Below are positions 18,694 through 28,868 of a stretch of 28,962 nucleotides of DNA, one piece after another. Source of the DNA: Ephemerocybe angulata (lineage: Eukaryota > Basidiomycota > Agaricomycetes > Agaricales > Psathyrellaceae); contig JAACJK010000083.1 of NCBI GenBank assembly GCA_013368325.1, positions 1 to 28,962 of the forward strand, given 5' to 3'. Position 1 is the stretch's first letter. Every line of letters starts with the position of its first letter. The position numbers were made by a program, and so were the translations under genes. The notes under the pieces were generated by a model. It was not told the DNA's origin. It searched no databases and was given only the letters and a program-made list of their open reading frames with translations.

Positions 18694-20379
18694 TCATCCA
18701 GCCATTTCGCCATCCTCTTGAGCCTCCTCCTCGCCTGAAGAGCCCGTCACTTTCAAACCGGCTGCCTTCAAGACTTCATCAAAGGTACACCAGGACTTCA
18801 AGCCTTCCTCCCATCGAGTGCCCTTTCTTTCCATCATAACGTTGTACAGACTTTCGTTGTAAGCCTTCAATTGGGCCTCGGTGCGATACCCGTTGTCGGC
18901 ATACCGGAATAGAGCACCGGAGGTGAACTGCGTGAACGATACTCGAGTTTCGCCGGGCTGAATGGTAGTGTTTGAGTGGGTGAATATGGCCGATGGGATG
19001 AGGATGCACGATCCGGCGGGAAACTCGATGGCGATTCCAAGCTCCTCGATGATGAGATGGCCTCCGAGCTTCGAGTCGAATTCACCCAGTGCGTGAATCG
19101 CACAAAAGCCTGCGGGGAGGTTCATAGAGTCGGTATGCGGTGCGGTGACGGTCTGAGGGCCAAAGTTAAACGCGGCGGCGGAGAAGACGCTTCGTTTGAA
19201 GTTCCACTTGAGCTCGGGCATGTGCTCCTCAACGTCAGTACGCAGGCTGTGGTACATGGTGTAAAGCTTGGGGCAGTAGAGGTTGAAGGAGGCTGGAGGA
19301 AAGTCAGTGCTATGCTTCAGTACTAGAAGCAAGGGAATGACTCACCGCTTTGGAAAGCCGCCAAACGCTGAATGTCGGGATTCTCAAGCAGGCGTTCGAG
19401 CATAGGCTCGTGCCTCCCATTCCGCAAGTTGTAGGGCTTAGTCGGGCCTTGCCCCATGAGCACCCCAATATTCTTTGCCACAAATCCATTGCCCCGCTTA
19501 TGACAGTCGTCCCCCTCCGCGAACACCTCATCGTACCCTGCATCGATGATAGCCTGGAATGCGCGCCTGTGCGAGGCCTCGAACTTCTCCTCGTCGCTGA
19601 GATTCGCGTCGTCTTGATCTTTTGGGCGCCCGGCTCCAGCGATACAGATCCGCTTGAATTGGGGATCAGTGAGAAGGAAGGGGGTGCTAAAGGTTGTGCG
19701 TAAGTATACGGCCAAACGAGGCAGGGCGCTTATCGCTTACATTCCGTCCCAGGCATATACCTTTATGCCTGCAGCTTGGATATCAGCGAGGCTGCGCCGA
19801 GTTGTCGACAAAGTCGCTTGCTTCTTGGGGCGGGCCTCATACCCACTAGAGGACACGGGGAGGGTTGAAAAGTCGACAATATTCGGGAGGCTAGATGCAG
19901 CATCCCGGGGGACGTGCTCTTCCACATTCTTGGTCTGAGGGGGTTGGCCGTGCTGTTTAAAGGCCCGATCCTTGCACCCTTTGCGAAAGGCGTCACCGCG
20001 CGCCTTGTTTCTGGCAGTTCTTGTGCCCCCTTTCGTGCCCTTGGGTACGGGCGGGGGTAAAGGCGCAGCGCTGGAAACAGGCCGGGCGCGGGTCGACCCA
20101 GCACTGCATTTCGGCGATGGGCTGTCCTCCGTGATACCTGCGGCCGAAGAAGATCTCTTTAGCGTAGAGTCTGGGGACCCGCCAATGTCGACAACGTCCT
20201 CAGACGCGAACGCAGCGCGCAGCAGAGGGGCAACTGAGAAGGCGGGATCGGGGGCGCAAACAACTCGGTAGGTTGAGTATGTTTTTCCAGAGCGCGTAGC
20301 TCGAACCTGTTTTTTAAAACTTCAGTGCCACGTCATTTGTATTAGTTGACCCACGTACAGAGGAGGCGGTATAGAGCAT
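18694..20379 (-). CDS. TET/JBP-like 2-oxoglutarate/Fe(II)-dependent oxygenase
   Basis: Four exons (20359-20379, 19741-20306, 19346-19686, 18694-19292) with GT-AG introns of 52, 54 and 53 nt give 508 residues without a frame error. Residues 1-190 are disordered and basic, with ATRSGKTYS near the start. About 190-310 holds a conserved lead-in (IKVYAWDGITPFLLTD). The catalytic double-stranded beta-helix follows: NFGPQTVTAPHTDSMN gives His362, Asp364 and Asn367 in an HxDxxN motif, LGGHLIIEEL a core strand, FTHSNTTIQPGETRVSF His415 and Arg426. HxD...H binds Fe(II) and Arg binds 2-oxoglutarate. HxDxxN is characteristic of TET/JBP enzymes, which oxidise 5-methylcytosine or thymine; agaricomycetes have expanded families linked to KDZ transposons. 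Substrate is inferred only. The start codon is the ATG whose short exon fits phase; exon 1 is the weakest part. Confidence 0.72.
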
Positions 20380-21023
20380 TATTCGTTGAGGAAGCCTTCG
20401 GGCGGGTCAAGGCTTTGAACAGCACGCAGTAACATTAGCATGCGCCCCAACTGTCAACATTTAAATGAGAGAGTTCTTACTTGAGGTGGAGGGGCAACAG
20501 TCAGCCTGAGGTTAGGATGGGTGAGCAGGCAGCAGACAGAACGATTCTGGGAGAGAAGAGAGAGCTATCACTCGCAGTTCACCCGTTATCCAGCCACTTG
20601 CGACGCCGGGTTTGGCTGAGCAGCAGAGCAGCGGCGGGGTGAACGACGACAGGAAAGGGGGCGATGTAGAGAGACGATGAGCTGGCTGAGCGGAAAAAAA
20701 AAGATATCGAGCCAACCTGACCAAACAACGGACTTAATGGGACCCGTGATTCGGTACAAATAGCGCGACGCGACGCGTTAAGCATCGCGTTTGGGGAAAC
20801 TCATTCCCACGCATATCCTCTCCAATTGTGACTCCGACGGTTTTGGGAACTGACTGCGCATGCGCTTGTCAAAGGAATTGTCCACATACTCGATGAAAGA
20901 GCCCCGCGTCTCCACATTCAAGCTAAGGATATCGACCGAGGGGCAGCCATACCGGCTATATAGAAGGATCGACCACGGAGAGGTAGGCTGAGCTTCCGTT
21001 TGCGCTCATCCATCTTTAGCTGA
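20380..21023. other. Intergenic, upstream of the oxygenase gene
   Basis: No firm gene. A purine-rich plus strand (20519-20705) is the pyrimidine-rich leader side of the oxygenase gene. A 40-codon plus-strand frame near 20837-20961 reads FWELTAHALVKGIVHILDE and looks protein-like, but it ends at a TAG and has no start. TATATAG lies at 20957-20963. Confidence 0.35.
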
Positions 21024-21527
21024 CAAGCGGGCGTCTTCAAGATCCGCGGGTTCCGTCTCATTCAAAGGGAGCAAGTCGAGGAAGGGCTCGAATCTACGAC
21101 AACCAACGCCTCCGGATCCCATAGAGGTGCAACAAATATAGGCGGATCGAGCAACCTCAAATTCGAGCGGTCCACGCGCAAGATACGGGGCACAGACGCC
21201 TCGTTTACGACGTTCCGTTCGTCGCACCCTGGCAAAATCGAGAAGCCACCGATGATAAACGCTCCAATCGCCCGCTCTGGAGACGTATACGTCCACCAAG
21301 ACTCGACCTCTAAGTCCATTCAACTCTGGATTCTTGGCGCCACGGGGGAATGGGTTGATGCTGAAGGCGGCGCATACCACCCAACGATTCCAAGCCACCA
21401 GCTTAGCTTCGACGTTGCCGCGCGCATGGCTGGGTGGGTTACTTCGAAGACACTGCAGACCTATGCATCTAGGGAGAGGGGCTCCCCGGTCAGGGGAAGC
21501 GGCAGTCCGGGCGCGAGTACGGGATAA
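21024..21527 (+). CDS. ORF of unknown family, probably partial
   Basis: The frame is open from 21024 to the stop at 21525-21527 (167 codons), but the first ATG is at 21252. Sequence before that ATG already looks coding (NIGGSSNLKFERSTRKIRG, GTDASFTTFRSSHPGKIEKP), so an upstream exon or a lost start is likely. After it come GDVYVHQDSTSKSIQLWILG, TGEWVDAEGGAYHPTIP and MAGWVTSKTLQTYASRERG. Regular Trp spacing and a plausible beta-rich core favour this strand over the overlapping minus-strand ORF (21006-21593), whose translation is rich in Arg and Cys. Family and function are unknown to me. It converges on the WD40 gene. Confidence 0.4.
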   Translation, partial: QAGVFKIRGFRLIQREQVEEGLESTTTNASGSHRGATNIGGSSNLKFERSTRKIRGTDASFTTFRSSHPGKIEKPPMINAPIARSGDVYVHQDSTSKSIQLWILGATGEWVDAEGGAYHPTIPSHQLSFDVAARMAGWVTSKTLQTYASRERGSPVRGSGSPGASTG

Positions 21528-21673
21528 GGGAAATAGACTTCGGCTCGGTCTCGCATCGTGTATTCTGGAATAAATATATGTTCTTCGATCCATTTAAGAC
21601 GGGCATACAGGCATAGGGTGAGGGTAGCAAAACAAGGGGAAATTGGTGCGTAGAACACGAAGAGAATTGATAT

Positions 21674-23644
21674 CTAATGAGGCGCAGAGGGGGCAATCGA
21701 GGGGGCGATCGTGCAGGTCGCGTCCAGTGTGCCTTGTACAGTGGATGGGGAGCTCGGAATCACCGATCCTACAAGGGTTTGTAGAAGCTGTTCTGCAGCT
21801 TCTGTGCTGGCTGTCGTCGAGTTCGAATCTTCGGGTGTTATGAGAGGACGAGCCTCTCCGATGGTGGCAAAGTACTCGGGAGGAACACCGAGCCAGGTCA
21901 AGAACCGCTGACGCAAGTAGTTCGACAAGGACTGGTAAACACGGATTGCGATGTAAGACAGCCATTGGACTATAACGTCCAGTTTGTTGTGGGAGTATCG
22001 AGCAGTGTCCAAGGCAGCCCCGCCTGCAGATTTCTAGGGGAAAGCGTCAGCACCGCGGCGTGAGTGTTGATATAAGTGGTAGACCCACAGGACCCACAAC
22101 CCAGGTAGCGAAGACGCCAACCATGCCACTCAGAACAAGGGCGACGACCACTAGGCTGGCTCTAGATGAGAGGCGTTGCTGTTAAAGCATTAATTCCGTA
22201 TTCACATTATTAGAAGCTGATGTTCTTACCCGTATTCGTGACGTACGGCGAAGCACAAGCCCATACAGCGACTTGTCTAAAAAACAAGCTATTACTATTC
22301 ACCAAATGGCCAGAAAGGATAAGCGCACGTACCAATGCGCGCTTTCCAAATGTACACCATCGGACTCTCCGAATTCACGGCGGCTGCGACCAGCTCGATG
22401 TCACCTATGACTACACTCTGAAATGACATGAGATCGACAGCAGCTGAGGGATGTAGAATACTTAACTGATAGTTCCTGCGTCATAGAGCCTGGTCGGAAG
22501 AATTGTCAGCGATGTAGACGGCACAAATCCCCCTGACTTACCAGCATGGGTTAAGATCTGGGAGGTTTCAGCAGTGTTGGTCCTCCAAACGCGAAGGCCA
22601 GCGTCGTCAGACCCAGAACCAATGGCTTCCCCGTTCCGCAGGAAGATAGCCATGCCGGCAAACTGGCCAGTATGCGATGGGGGTAAGGGGTAGGTCTTCT
22701 CCCTTCGCAATTGTTCGAGCGAGAACAATTCCAACCCCGTTGCCACGTTGGACACGATGAGACTGCGCCCCGAGGGTGCAAGCGCGGAAGACGAACTAGC
22801 GAGGGGTCAGGCGGTGCTTGTACCTCTGAGGAAAACTCTTACATGGCGCCAGATATTTGAGTCGGAGGAATGTGCCACAGCTGAATAGCTGTGCGAATAT
22901 CCCAGCACCTGTATCGGAGAATGTAAGTTCTTTGGCTAGCGGATCAAACAATATGAAGATACTGACACGATCCCATGCTTCGAATAAGACACTATTGCTT
23001 GAGTATCTTCCTTGGTGAGGTGCAGGTCCCGCGGCTCTACCAAATCGTTCACGTCGCTTTCTCCGGTTTGGGGCTTGGGCCTCGGGAATAGCACAGTCGA
23101 CATATAGTCTCCTAGTAGTCCGTGTCGTTAGTAGAAGTATAAGAAGAAGAACAGCCATCACCTTGATCGAGCTCTCGAGCAAGGTGAACTTCAGGCCCCA
23201 CGATAATGCCGAGGTAGCGCTTGGAGATGCTGCTGGTAAGGCGTTTAACTGGCGGGCCCTCGATTCCCGTTAGAACTTGCCGACCCGGGTTCTGTAGATT
23301 GCTTCAGGACAGATCAGATATCTGCGGTTGGAACTGACCTGAAATTTGTCCATGAAGACGACGATCCCATTAGAATACCCAACGAATAGCCTAGAGAAAT
23401 GGTGAAGGTCCCAGGTCAGCGCGGTGACGGGTTGGTCGGTTTCAATTCGGTGTAGAAGGTCGCCTGAGCCACAGTCCCAGATCTCGACAGAATTATCCTG
23501 TGTCCCAATCGCAAGGTACTCTCCAGCCACGGAGAAAGAGAGGCAAGTGACAGTTGTCTTTCGCTCGAGATCGAAGCGGTGGAGCTTCTGGTATGGCTCC
23601 ATGGTCAACGTTGAGGTGAAAGTCAGGTCAAAGGGACGCGACAT
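21674..23644 (-). CDS. WD40-repeat protein with C-terminal membrane anchor
   Basis: Ten exons (23339-23644, 23162-23291, 22967-23111, 22843-22908, 22542-22795, 22467-22489, 22333-22417, 22230-22276, 22089-22178, 21674-22033) separated by 47-58-nt GT-AG introns join in phase into 501 residues. WD-type blades are visible: TVTCLSFSVAGEYLAIGTQD/NSVEIWDC, VTALTWDLHHFSRLFVGYSN, HGIVCWDIRTAIQLWH, GSGSDDAGLRVWRT and SPMVYIWKARI, enough for one propeller. Residues about 359-380 (ASLVVVALVLSGMVGVFATW) form one transmembrane helix, followed by about 120 mostly hydrophilic residues. The propeller would lie on one side of a membrane as a protein-interaction scaffold. I chose the ATG opening MSRPFDLTF; MEPYQKLHRF 14 codons on is an alternative. 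No specific orthologue is recognised. Exon 6 is only 23 nt. Confidence 0.78.
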
Positions 23645-23837
23645 CCGAGGACTATTATAGCATTCACCGAAATGATTAAACGTGGACGCCTCATGGAAAA
23701 TACGCGAGCAATAACTCCGCCGTTTCACCCAATCTCAAGAGCCAGACAATGGGATAGTATACGTCAAATTCGAGGAAGTCCGATATCATCTTTAAAATAA
23801 AAACCCATATGCGAATGCGAGACGACTGTGGGTGATA

Positions 23838-26121
23838 TCATAAGGCGGAAGGTTGAAGAGGGAAGAATGTGAACGGATTCTGGCTTTCAACATAGACCCA
23901 GTCTATCTCAACTCCAACGCCCTTCATCAAGGGCCCGGCCTCCCCCACCTGCACGAGCGCAAGCTCAGCCGAACGCTCCGCCCAGTTCTGCTTGAACGAC
24001 GACGGGACGACGAAGCACACTCGATCTACATTCGACAGGATAGAATTGGACTTCCTTCGTCGAAGCCAGCGAATGAGGCAGAAATGGTTATGGCCGTCCG
24101 ATGGCCTGACGACGCCTGTGACGATCGAAAATGGAACGCGTAGAGTGGTGATATGGGGAAGGGGAATCATGAAGTTACTGTCGGGATCTTCTTCAGTGAG
24201 CACGCGCAGGAGTGACTGATTCAAAGTCGTGGCCTCGGTCGCGAGGGATATCTGACGCAGGTTGGGCAAGGACAAGATAAACCTTCGCAATAGCAGCATG
24301 GAGTACGAGTGCTTCGGGCAATCGAGGCTGAGCGAGGTCGGATGTGCGCCAAAGCGCTCGGCGAGAGACGTCAGAGCGATGTTGAGGAATATATCAACCC
24401 TATGGAAAGGTGGGAAGCCAGGATTCCGTCGACCGAGGTTGGTGAGTTCGAGAGGGGAAGGGTCGAAGTTGAATTCGAGATGGATGACATCGAGCTCGAG
24501 CTCGAAAGCCTTCCCAATGCCAATGTAGAGTCGATGGCGACGGACTCCTACGGCCCACAGCTCTTCTTCTGCGACGTGGATCTGAGAGAGGAGAAACCGG
24601 AGCACCTCGGTGGAGCCAATCATTGTAAGGAACTTGGGGGTGAGGAAAGATAAGGAAAGATGGCGAGAGCACGTTTGGGGATGTGGAGGACGTTCTTCAA
24701 CAGTAGCTGGCAGACGGCGACATCTCCAGCGTAGCGGAAGGTTTCGAGGAGTGGAAGGTCAATGGATCGTAGACGAGAGATTTCTGGAAGTTGGCCTGAC
24801 ATGAACAGCTCGCACACTGCATGATCGAGATTGAGGTGCACCAGAGTTTGGGACTGCTGAAGGAAGAAGGCGTGGAGGAGAGGAAACTGAGGCTTCCAGA
24901 ATACGTTGGAGTGGTCCGAGTTACAGTGTATACTGAACTCCTGAAGCTGTGGGAATGCCCCCTGAGGGGGACGATCGGGGATGGAGCAGTTAACGAACTG
25001 GAGGCTCTTCAACTTCGGCGCGTCGGCGTCGAACAGGCGCGAAGTCATCTGGTAAGGGGGAGCTACGCGATTTTGTCCTTCAGTAAAGTTCCAGCAGCTC
25101 ATTGTCATGCCTAGAGGGTCGTAAACAATCGTGGCGTTGAGGAGAGAGGGTGCAGGTTGGAATAGGATGGAGTGGACAGCTCGGTCATCGACGACGTTGC
25201 TGACTTCGAGGTAGAGATGTTCGCAGGATCCAAGGTGTTCCCGAATGATCGTCCATGCTACCACGGCCTTGAGCGAGGGCGGGCCAGGCTGGATGGACGA
25301 TACGATGGAGATAGGTTTGTAGTTCGACCTCCTCAGGATCTGTATGATCCAGCCTACACCGTCGGTGTCCGGATCGAGGGCTTGGGCCCAGAATCTGGGC
25401 GTTCCCATAACGAGCCACGAAAGTACCTGGAAACATGGCTAATAGAGCGAGCTGTCCTCGACTCGATTCGGGAAGAGTTCTTGGTGTTGCGATACCTGTA
25501 GTCCACGGCCATAAGAAAGATCATAGAGAGCAGCTCGGGAGGCATGAACTGAAGCTCGGGACGGTGACTAGGATCCAAAGGTCGGCACGCAGGCGCTTTC
25601 TCATCCCTGATTAAGGCTTTGGAATCCTAGAAAGACGATGAGTAAAGAATAGGTCGAAAACAAATTGAGAATACTTACCATTCCCAAGCTTACGGTGTCC
25701 AGAACGTATAGAGCTCGGGCGGTTGCATCCTTGATCTCCTATGTACGTAGACGTGAGTAGCTAGAGAGATTAAAGGTGCGATGGGAAATACCTTGGACGA
25801 ATCGGCGTTGAAGGCTTGTTCATCCTCCTCTTTCACGAGCCGGCTGACTGACGAAGGTCCTTCAGAACTGGAAGGCCGAGCTTGATTCTATTCCAGATGT
25901 TAGCATCCAAAGTAGTTGTGAAGCGCCTAAAGACCTACGTTTTCCTCAAACAAAGGATGCTCCGAAGTAGTGTTCACGGCGATTGCCTGAAAGGGAACAT
26001 TGTCAGTTACTGGGTGATTATGACTTGCAGCAATGTTACTCACCGTACGCGTGGTATATCTATCGGGAAGGCTATACAAGGCGCGAAGCAAAGAGGAGAA
26101 AGTCCCATAAATGTGCTCCAT
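23838..26121 (-). pseudogene. F-box/LRR-like protein gene with two frame breaks
   Basis: Exons 26044-26121, 25939-25986, 25792-25887 and 25679-25738 and a long fifth exon (25626 downward) all join in phase 0, with introns of 51-57 nt. The protein starts MEHIYGTFSSLLRALYSL. At about residue 120 an F-box follows: LQFMPPELLSMIFLMAVDYR, then SISHVSRYFR and LVMGTPRFWAQALD. F-box proteins recruit substrates to SCF ubiquitin ligases through Skp1. The remainder has irregular Leu-rich repeats (PKLKSLQFVNCSI, SQTLVHLNLDHAV, LRHLSLSFLTP-like). Two single-base breaks are needed, near 25415-25420 (between SRYFR and LVMGTP) and near 24660-24668 (between KRALA and HLSLSFLTPKF). Without them the frame stops early. 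A 32-nt intron would mend the first but is implausibly short; a 59-nt one with a GTCCTC donor could mend the second. The stop is at 23838-23840. Confidence 0.65.
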
Positions 26122-26566
26122 TCTAGGCGGCAGGGCGATTATAGGTCAAGGTTCAACCACCATTGAGGGAAGGGCCTTTAAATAGACCGTCAGTCGGATA
26201 GCTTGAGCATGAGGCATTTAATTTCACATTCGCAACGTGGAACGAAAGCGCGGGTCGATTTTCCGTGGTTCTGAACCGGAAGCCGAACCGCCCAAAAAGG
26301 CATGTATCTGTCGAGGTGTGTCCGATCCCTGACAGCCAAACACGATGGAAACGCACGTCTCAGGGTTGTAAGTCCTTGAGCAGTCGCAGTATATAGAATA
26401 TCTGTAATGCGTAGAGATGAGACAATACACTACAAAGAATACCAGTTGAACACAATCAGCGGGAGGGGCAGATCTAAGCAATGTCACCGCGCGTTTGAAC
26501 CAAAGGAATATTCAAGCTTACCTCTGTCACCCCTTCCGACTCTAACGTTTGGTGCTAGGAATTCCA
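26122..26566. other. Intergenic interval, no gene seen
   Basis: This lies between the 3' end of the 26.6-kb gene and the start of the F-box gene, both on the minus strand. I see no supported ORF; it should hold the F-box gene promoter. Confidence 0.5.
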
Positions 26567-28868
26567 TCATTCGGTCTGTTCGACGCTGAATCCCACCTTA
26601 GGAAGAATGAGTATTTTCAGAACATCTCCTAGAAAAGTAATTTGACGCACCTTGAAGTCGTAAGGTCTTTCGATAGCGGCTATCGCCTTTACCTCGCGAG
26701 GACGCTGCGAAGCGTACCAAGTCTCTGAGTAGCAATTGATTGGGAGGCCGACCGGAGGCGGCATCTTCTTGGTATTTTCTGTGCGGGTTCGCCTGCGGGG
26801 GTGGTTTCCCTGCGTTCTAACGTGTCTCCCAGTCATACCGACGCGGAACTCTTCATCGCGAGCGTCGATATTCCAAAGAAACGCCTCCAATAGGTCACTC
26901 CTCCACGCAGGAGTGACTCTATTATAGTTTGGTGCGTCCACCGGGGCCTCCGTGTCTGTCTCATCCTCGCTCATCCCCGCTACTCCGACCCTGGCCATTA
27001 GTGGGGCGTGTCTCTCGAGCTCTGGATCTTCTACGACAGTCTTCAATCGTCGTTCATAAAGCTGCGGGTAAGGTAGAAGGGTCAGACTGGGTCGATATGC
27101 AAGAAAACTTATGATGACCTTATTCTTCCGAGTTGACCGCGCGGATCGAGTTAATCTCGCCTCTTCAAGCTCCCTTCCGTTCTCCGCAGCTGCCTCTTTG
27201 TAGGTCGAGAATAGGTGACTCGCATGAACCTTCGTGGCACTCACAACATCCTCTTCGTTAAGAAACTCCTCTGGAATATATTCCTCCTTGTTTGGATCCG
27301 TCGAATGTCCACCAGCTCGGACCATCTGAATGAAGCCGTTAGCAGCAACGTAGTAACATTCGACATTATACGAGTGACTCCTGGACTCAGGAAGGCGAAC
27401 CGAAAGTCGTCTAGGGGAACAGTTGCATCTTGCTCTCCGTTCTCGAACTTTCGTATGGCCTCATCGGTTGGAAGCGGTAGGGCGAGAAGTTCGCGGCTCA
27501 AGTTCGAGCGGACTCCAGCATTGGGCTGTTGTTCCTTCCGCGAGGGTCTCGTTCGCTTCAATTTCAAGAGGGTCGTATCGATGTAGCGCCGAAGACATCT
27601 CTGTGATACGTTAGAATCGTTTCACTGCGGTCAAATACAACAGCCTACTCACTCGGAAATAGACGCGCTGGGGGTGGTCGTCCATTATCTTCTGGGAGGC
27701 CTTCGATTTCGATTTTGGCTTCGATTTCGCCTTCAGCTTCACGTTCTTGGTGAAAGCACGCTCGACTGTATCGTACATAGCCTCAAGCTTTGATTCGACC
27801 GCTTGAACCACTTCTATTTGCTTCTGATCAACAGCCTCCAAGAACTGCTTCTGCTCGATTTTACGTGTCGTTGCATCCGATTCCATGGTTTGGCGAAGCA
27901 TAGTCAAGCTGCTTTGGAGAACCCAGGTCTGATACTAGATGTGAACCATTAGATCAACATGGGCAGTGCTGAATTAGAGAAAATGAATACTCGCCTCTGA
28001 CGCCTGGACCGATCCAGCCTTCGGCGGAAACGACAAGAGCGAGCTAACACCACCTGCATTCGATGTTGCTGGGACCGGTAACCTGGCGGTTGAGGAAGAA
28101 GCACTGGCACTCGATCCACTTGGATCTGGAGGGGTTTGGTCGACCCTCCCGACGGCTGAAGCAGATGATCCGCCAGCTGCGCTGGCAGCCGCAGAGGTCG
28201 ATCCAACAGCAGAAGATTGTTGCGGGACCGGTAACCTGGTGGTTGAGGAAGAAGCACTGGCGCCCGATCCACTTGGATCTGGGTTGGTCGACCCTCCCCG
28301 ACGGCCGAAGCAGATGATCCGCCAGCCGCGCTGGCAGCCGCAGAGGTCGATCCAACAGCAGAAGATTGTTGAGGGGCGGAAAACACTAACGGTTTCGAAA
28401 TAACAATCGCCTTAGTCACTGCGCCTTTACGCATCCTCTACAGAATTGAACGGGTTGAGACCGGTACACCGAGGGATCCAGGATGCACGTACCTCCTTCT
28501 CCTTTTCTTCCTTCTTCTGATGCGAAAGGCGAACGCGTCTTCTCTGCTTCTGCTTAATGCTGCTCGGCGCATAGATGTTGATGTACTCGGGCTTATCTGC
28601 TGCTTGCTTATTCGCATCTTGAACCACCTTCAAAGCGATTAGGCCATGATTAGGAAAGTATCGACACCGCTTACCGTTTCCACCGGTCCCTCATCAGAGT
28701 CTTCGTCCTCACTTGAAGCTTCATCCTGATGCGCAAGGGTCGTTAATGATGAAGTCAGCGCTAGTCAAGCCGCGGTCGTGTATTTACCTCGTCCATATCA
28801 TTCCCCTCCTCTTCACCAGCGGGCCTGCTTCCTACAGGGCTAGCCTGGGCTTCCAATCCCCCCTGCAT
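26567..28868 (-). pseudogene. Agaricomycete-specific protein of unknown function, one frame break
   Basis: Proposed exons: 28788-28868, 28675-28725, 28493-28627, 27995-28437, 27653-27934, 27372-27600, 27119-27315, 26651-27061 and 26567-26596, about 620 codons. The N-terminus is acidic (SSEDEDSDEG), then basic (KQKQRRRVRLSHQKKEEKEK), then a Ser/Ala-rich duplicated linker, a coiled coil (QKQFLEAVDQKQIEVVQAVE) with KPKSKSK, and a C-terminal part with GMSEDETDTE, VTPAWRSDLLEAFLW and VGLPINCYSETWY. The last three resemble an expanded agaricomycete family (MSSDESD, PWRS, GLP.N.Y) of unknown role, recalled from general familiarity. The 27995-28437 exon is one base short of a multiple of three, so a frame break is present. 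Its downstream intron (27935-27994) begins with GC instead of GT. The 27316-27371 and 27062-27118 introns are less certain. An acceptor directly after the ATG could mean more exons beyond the right edge. Confidence 0.55.
28088..28378. repeat. ~150-bp tandem duplication in the Ser/Ala linker
   Basis: GGTTGAGGAAGAAGCACTGG occurs at 28088 and 28241 (step 153), CGACCCTCCC at 28141 and 28289 (step 148) and GCAGATGATCCGCC at 28161 and 28310 (step 149). The copies are nearly identical apart from a 5-bp and a 1-bp length difference, which together shift the frame between them. The translated unit in the intact copy is Ser/Ala/Pro-rich. Confidence 0.8.

Noticed and set aside
21006..21593. 195-codon minus-strand ORF
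   Set aside because: The plus-strand frame over the same DNA has a much more protein-like translation.
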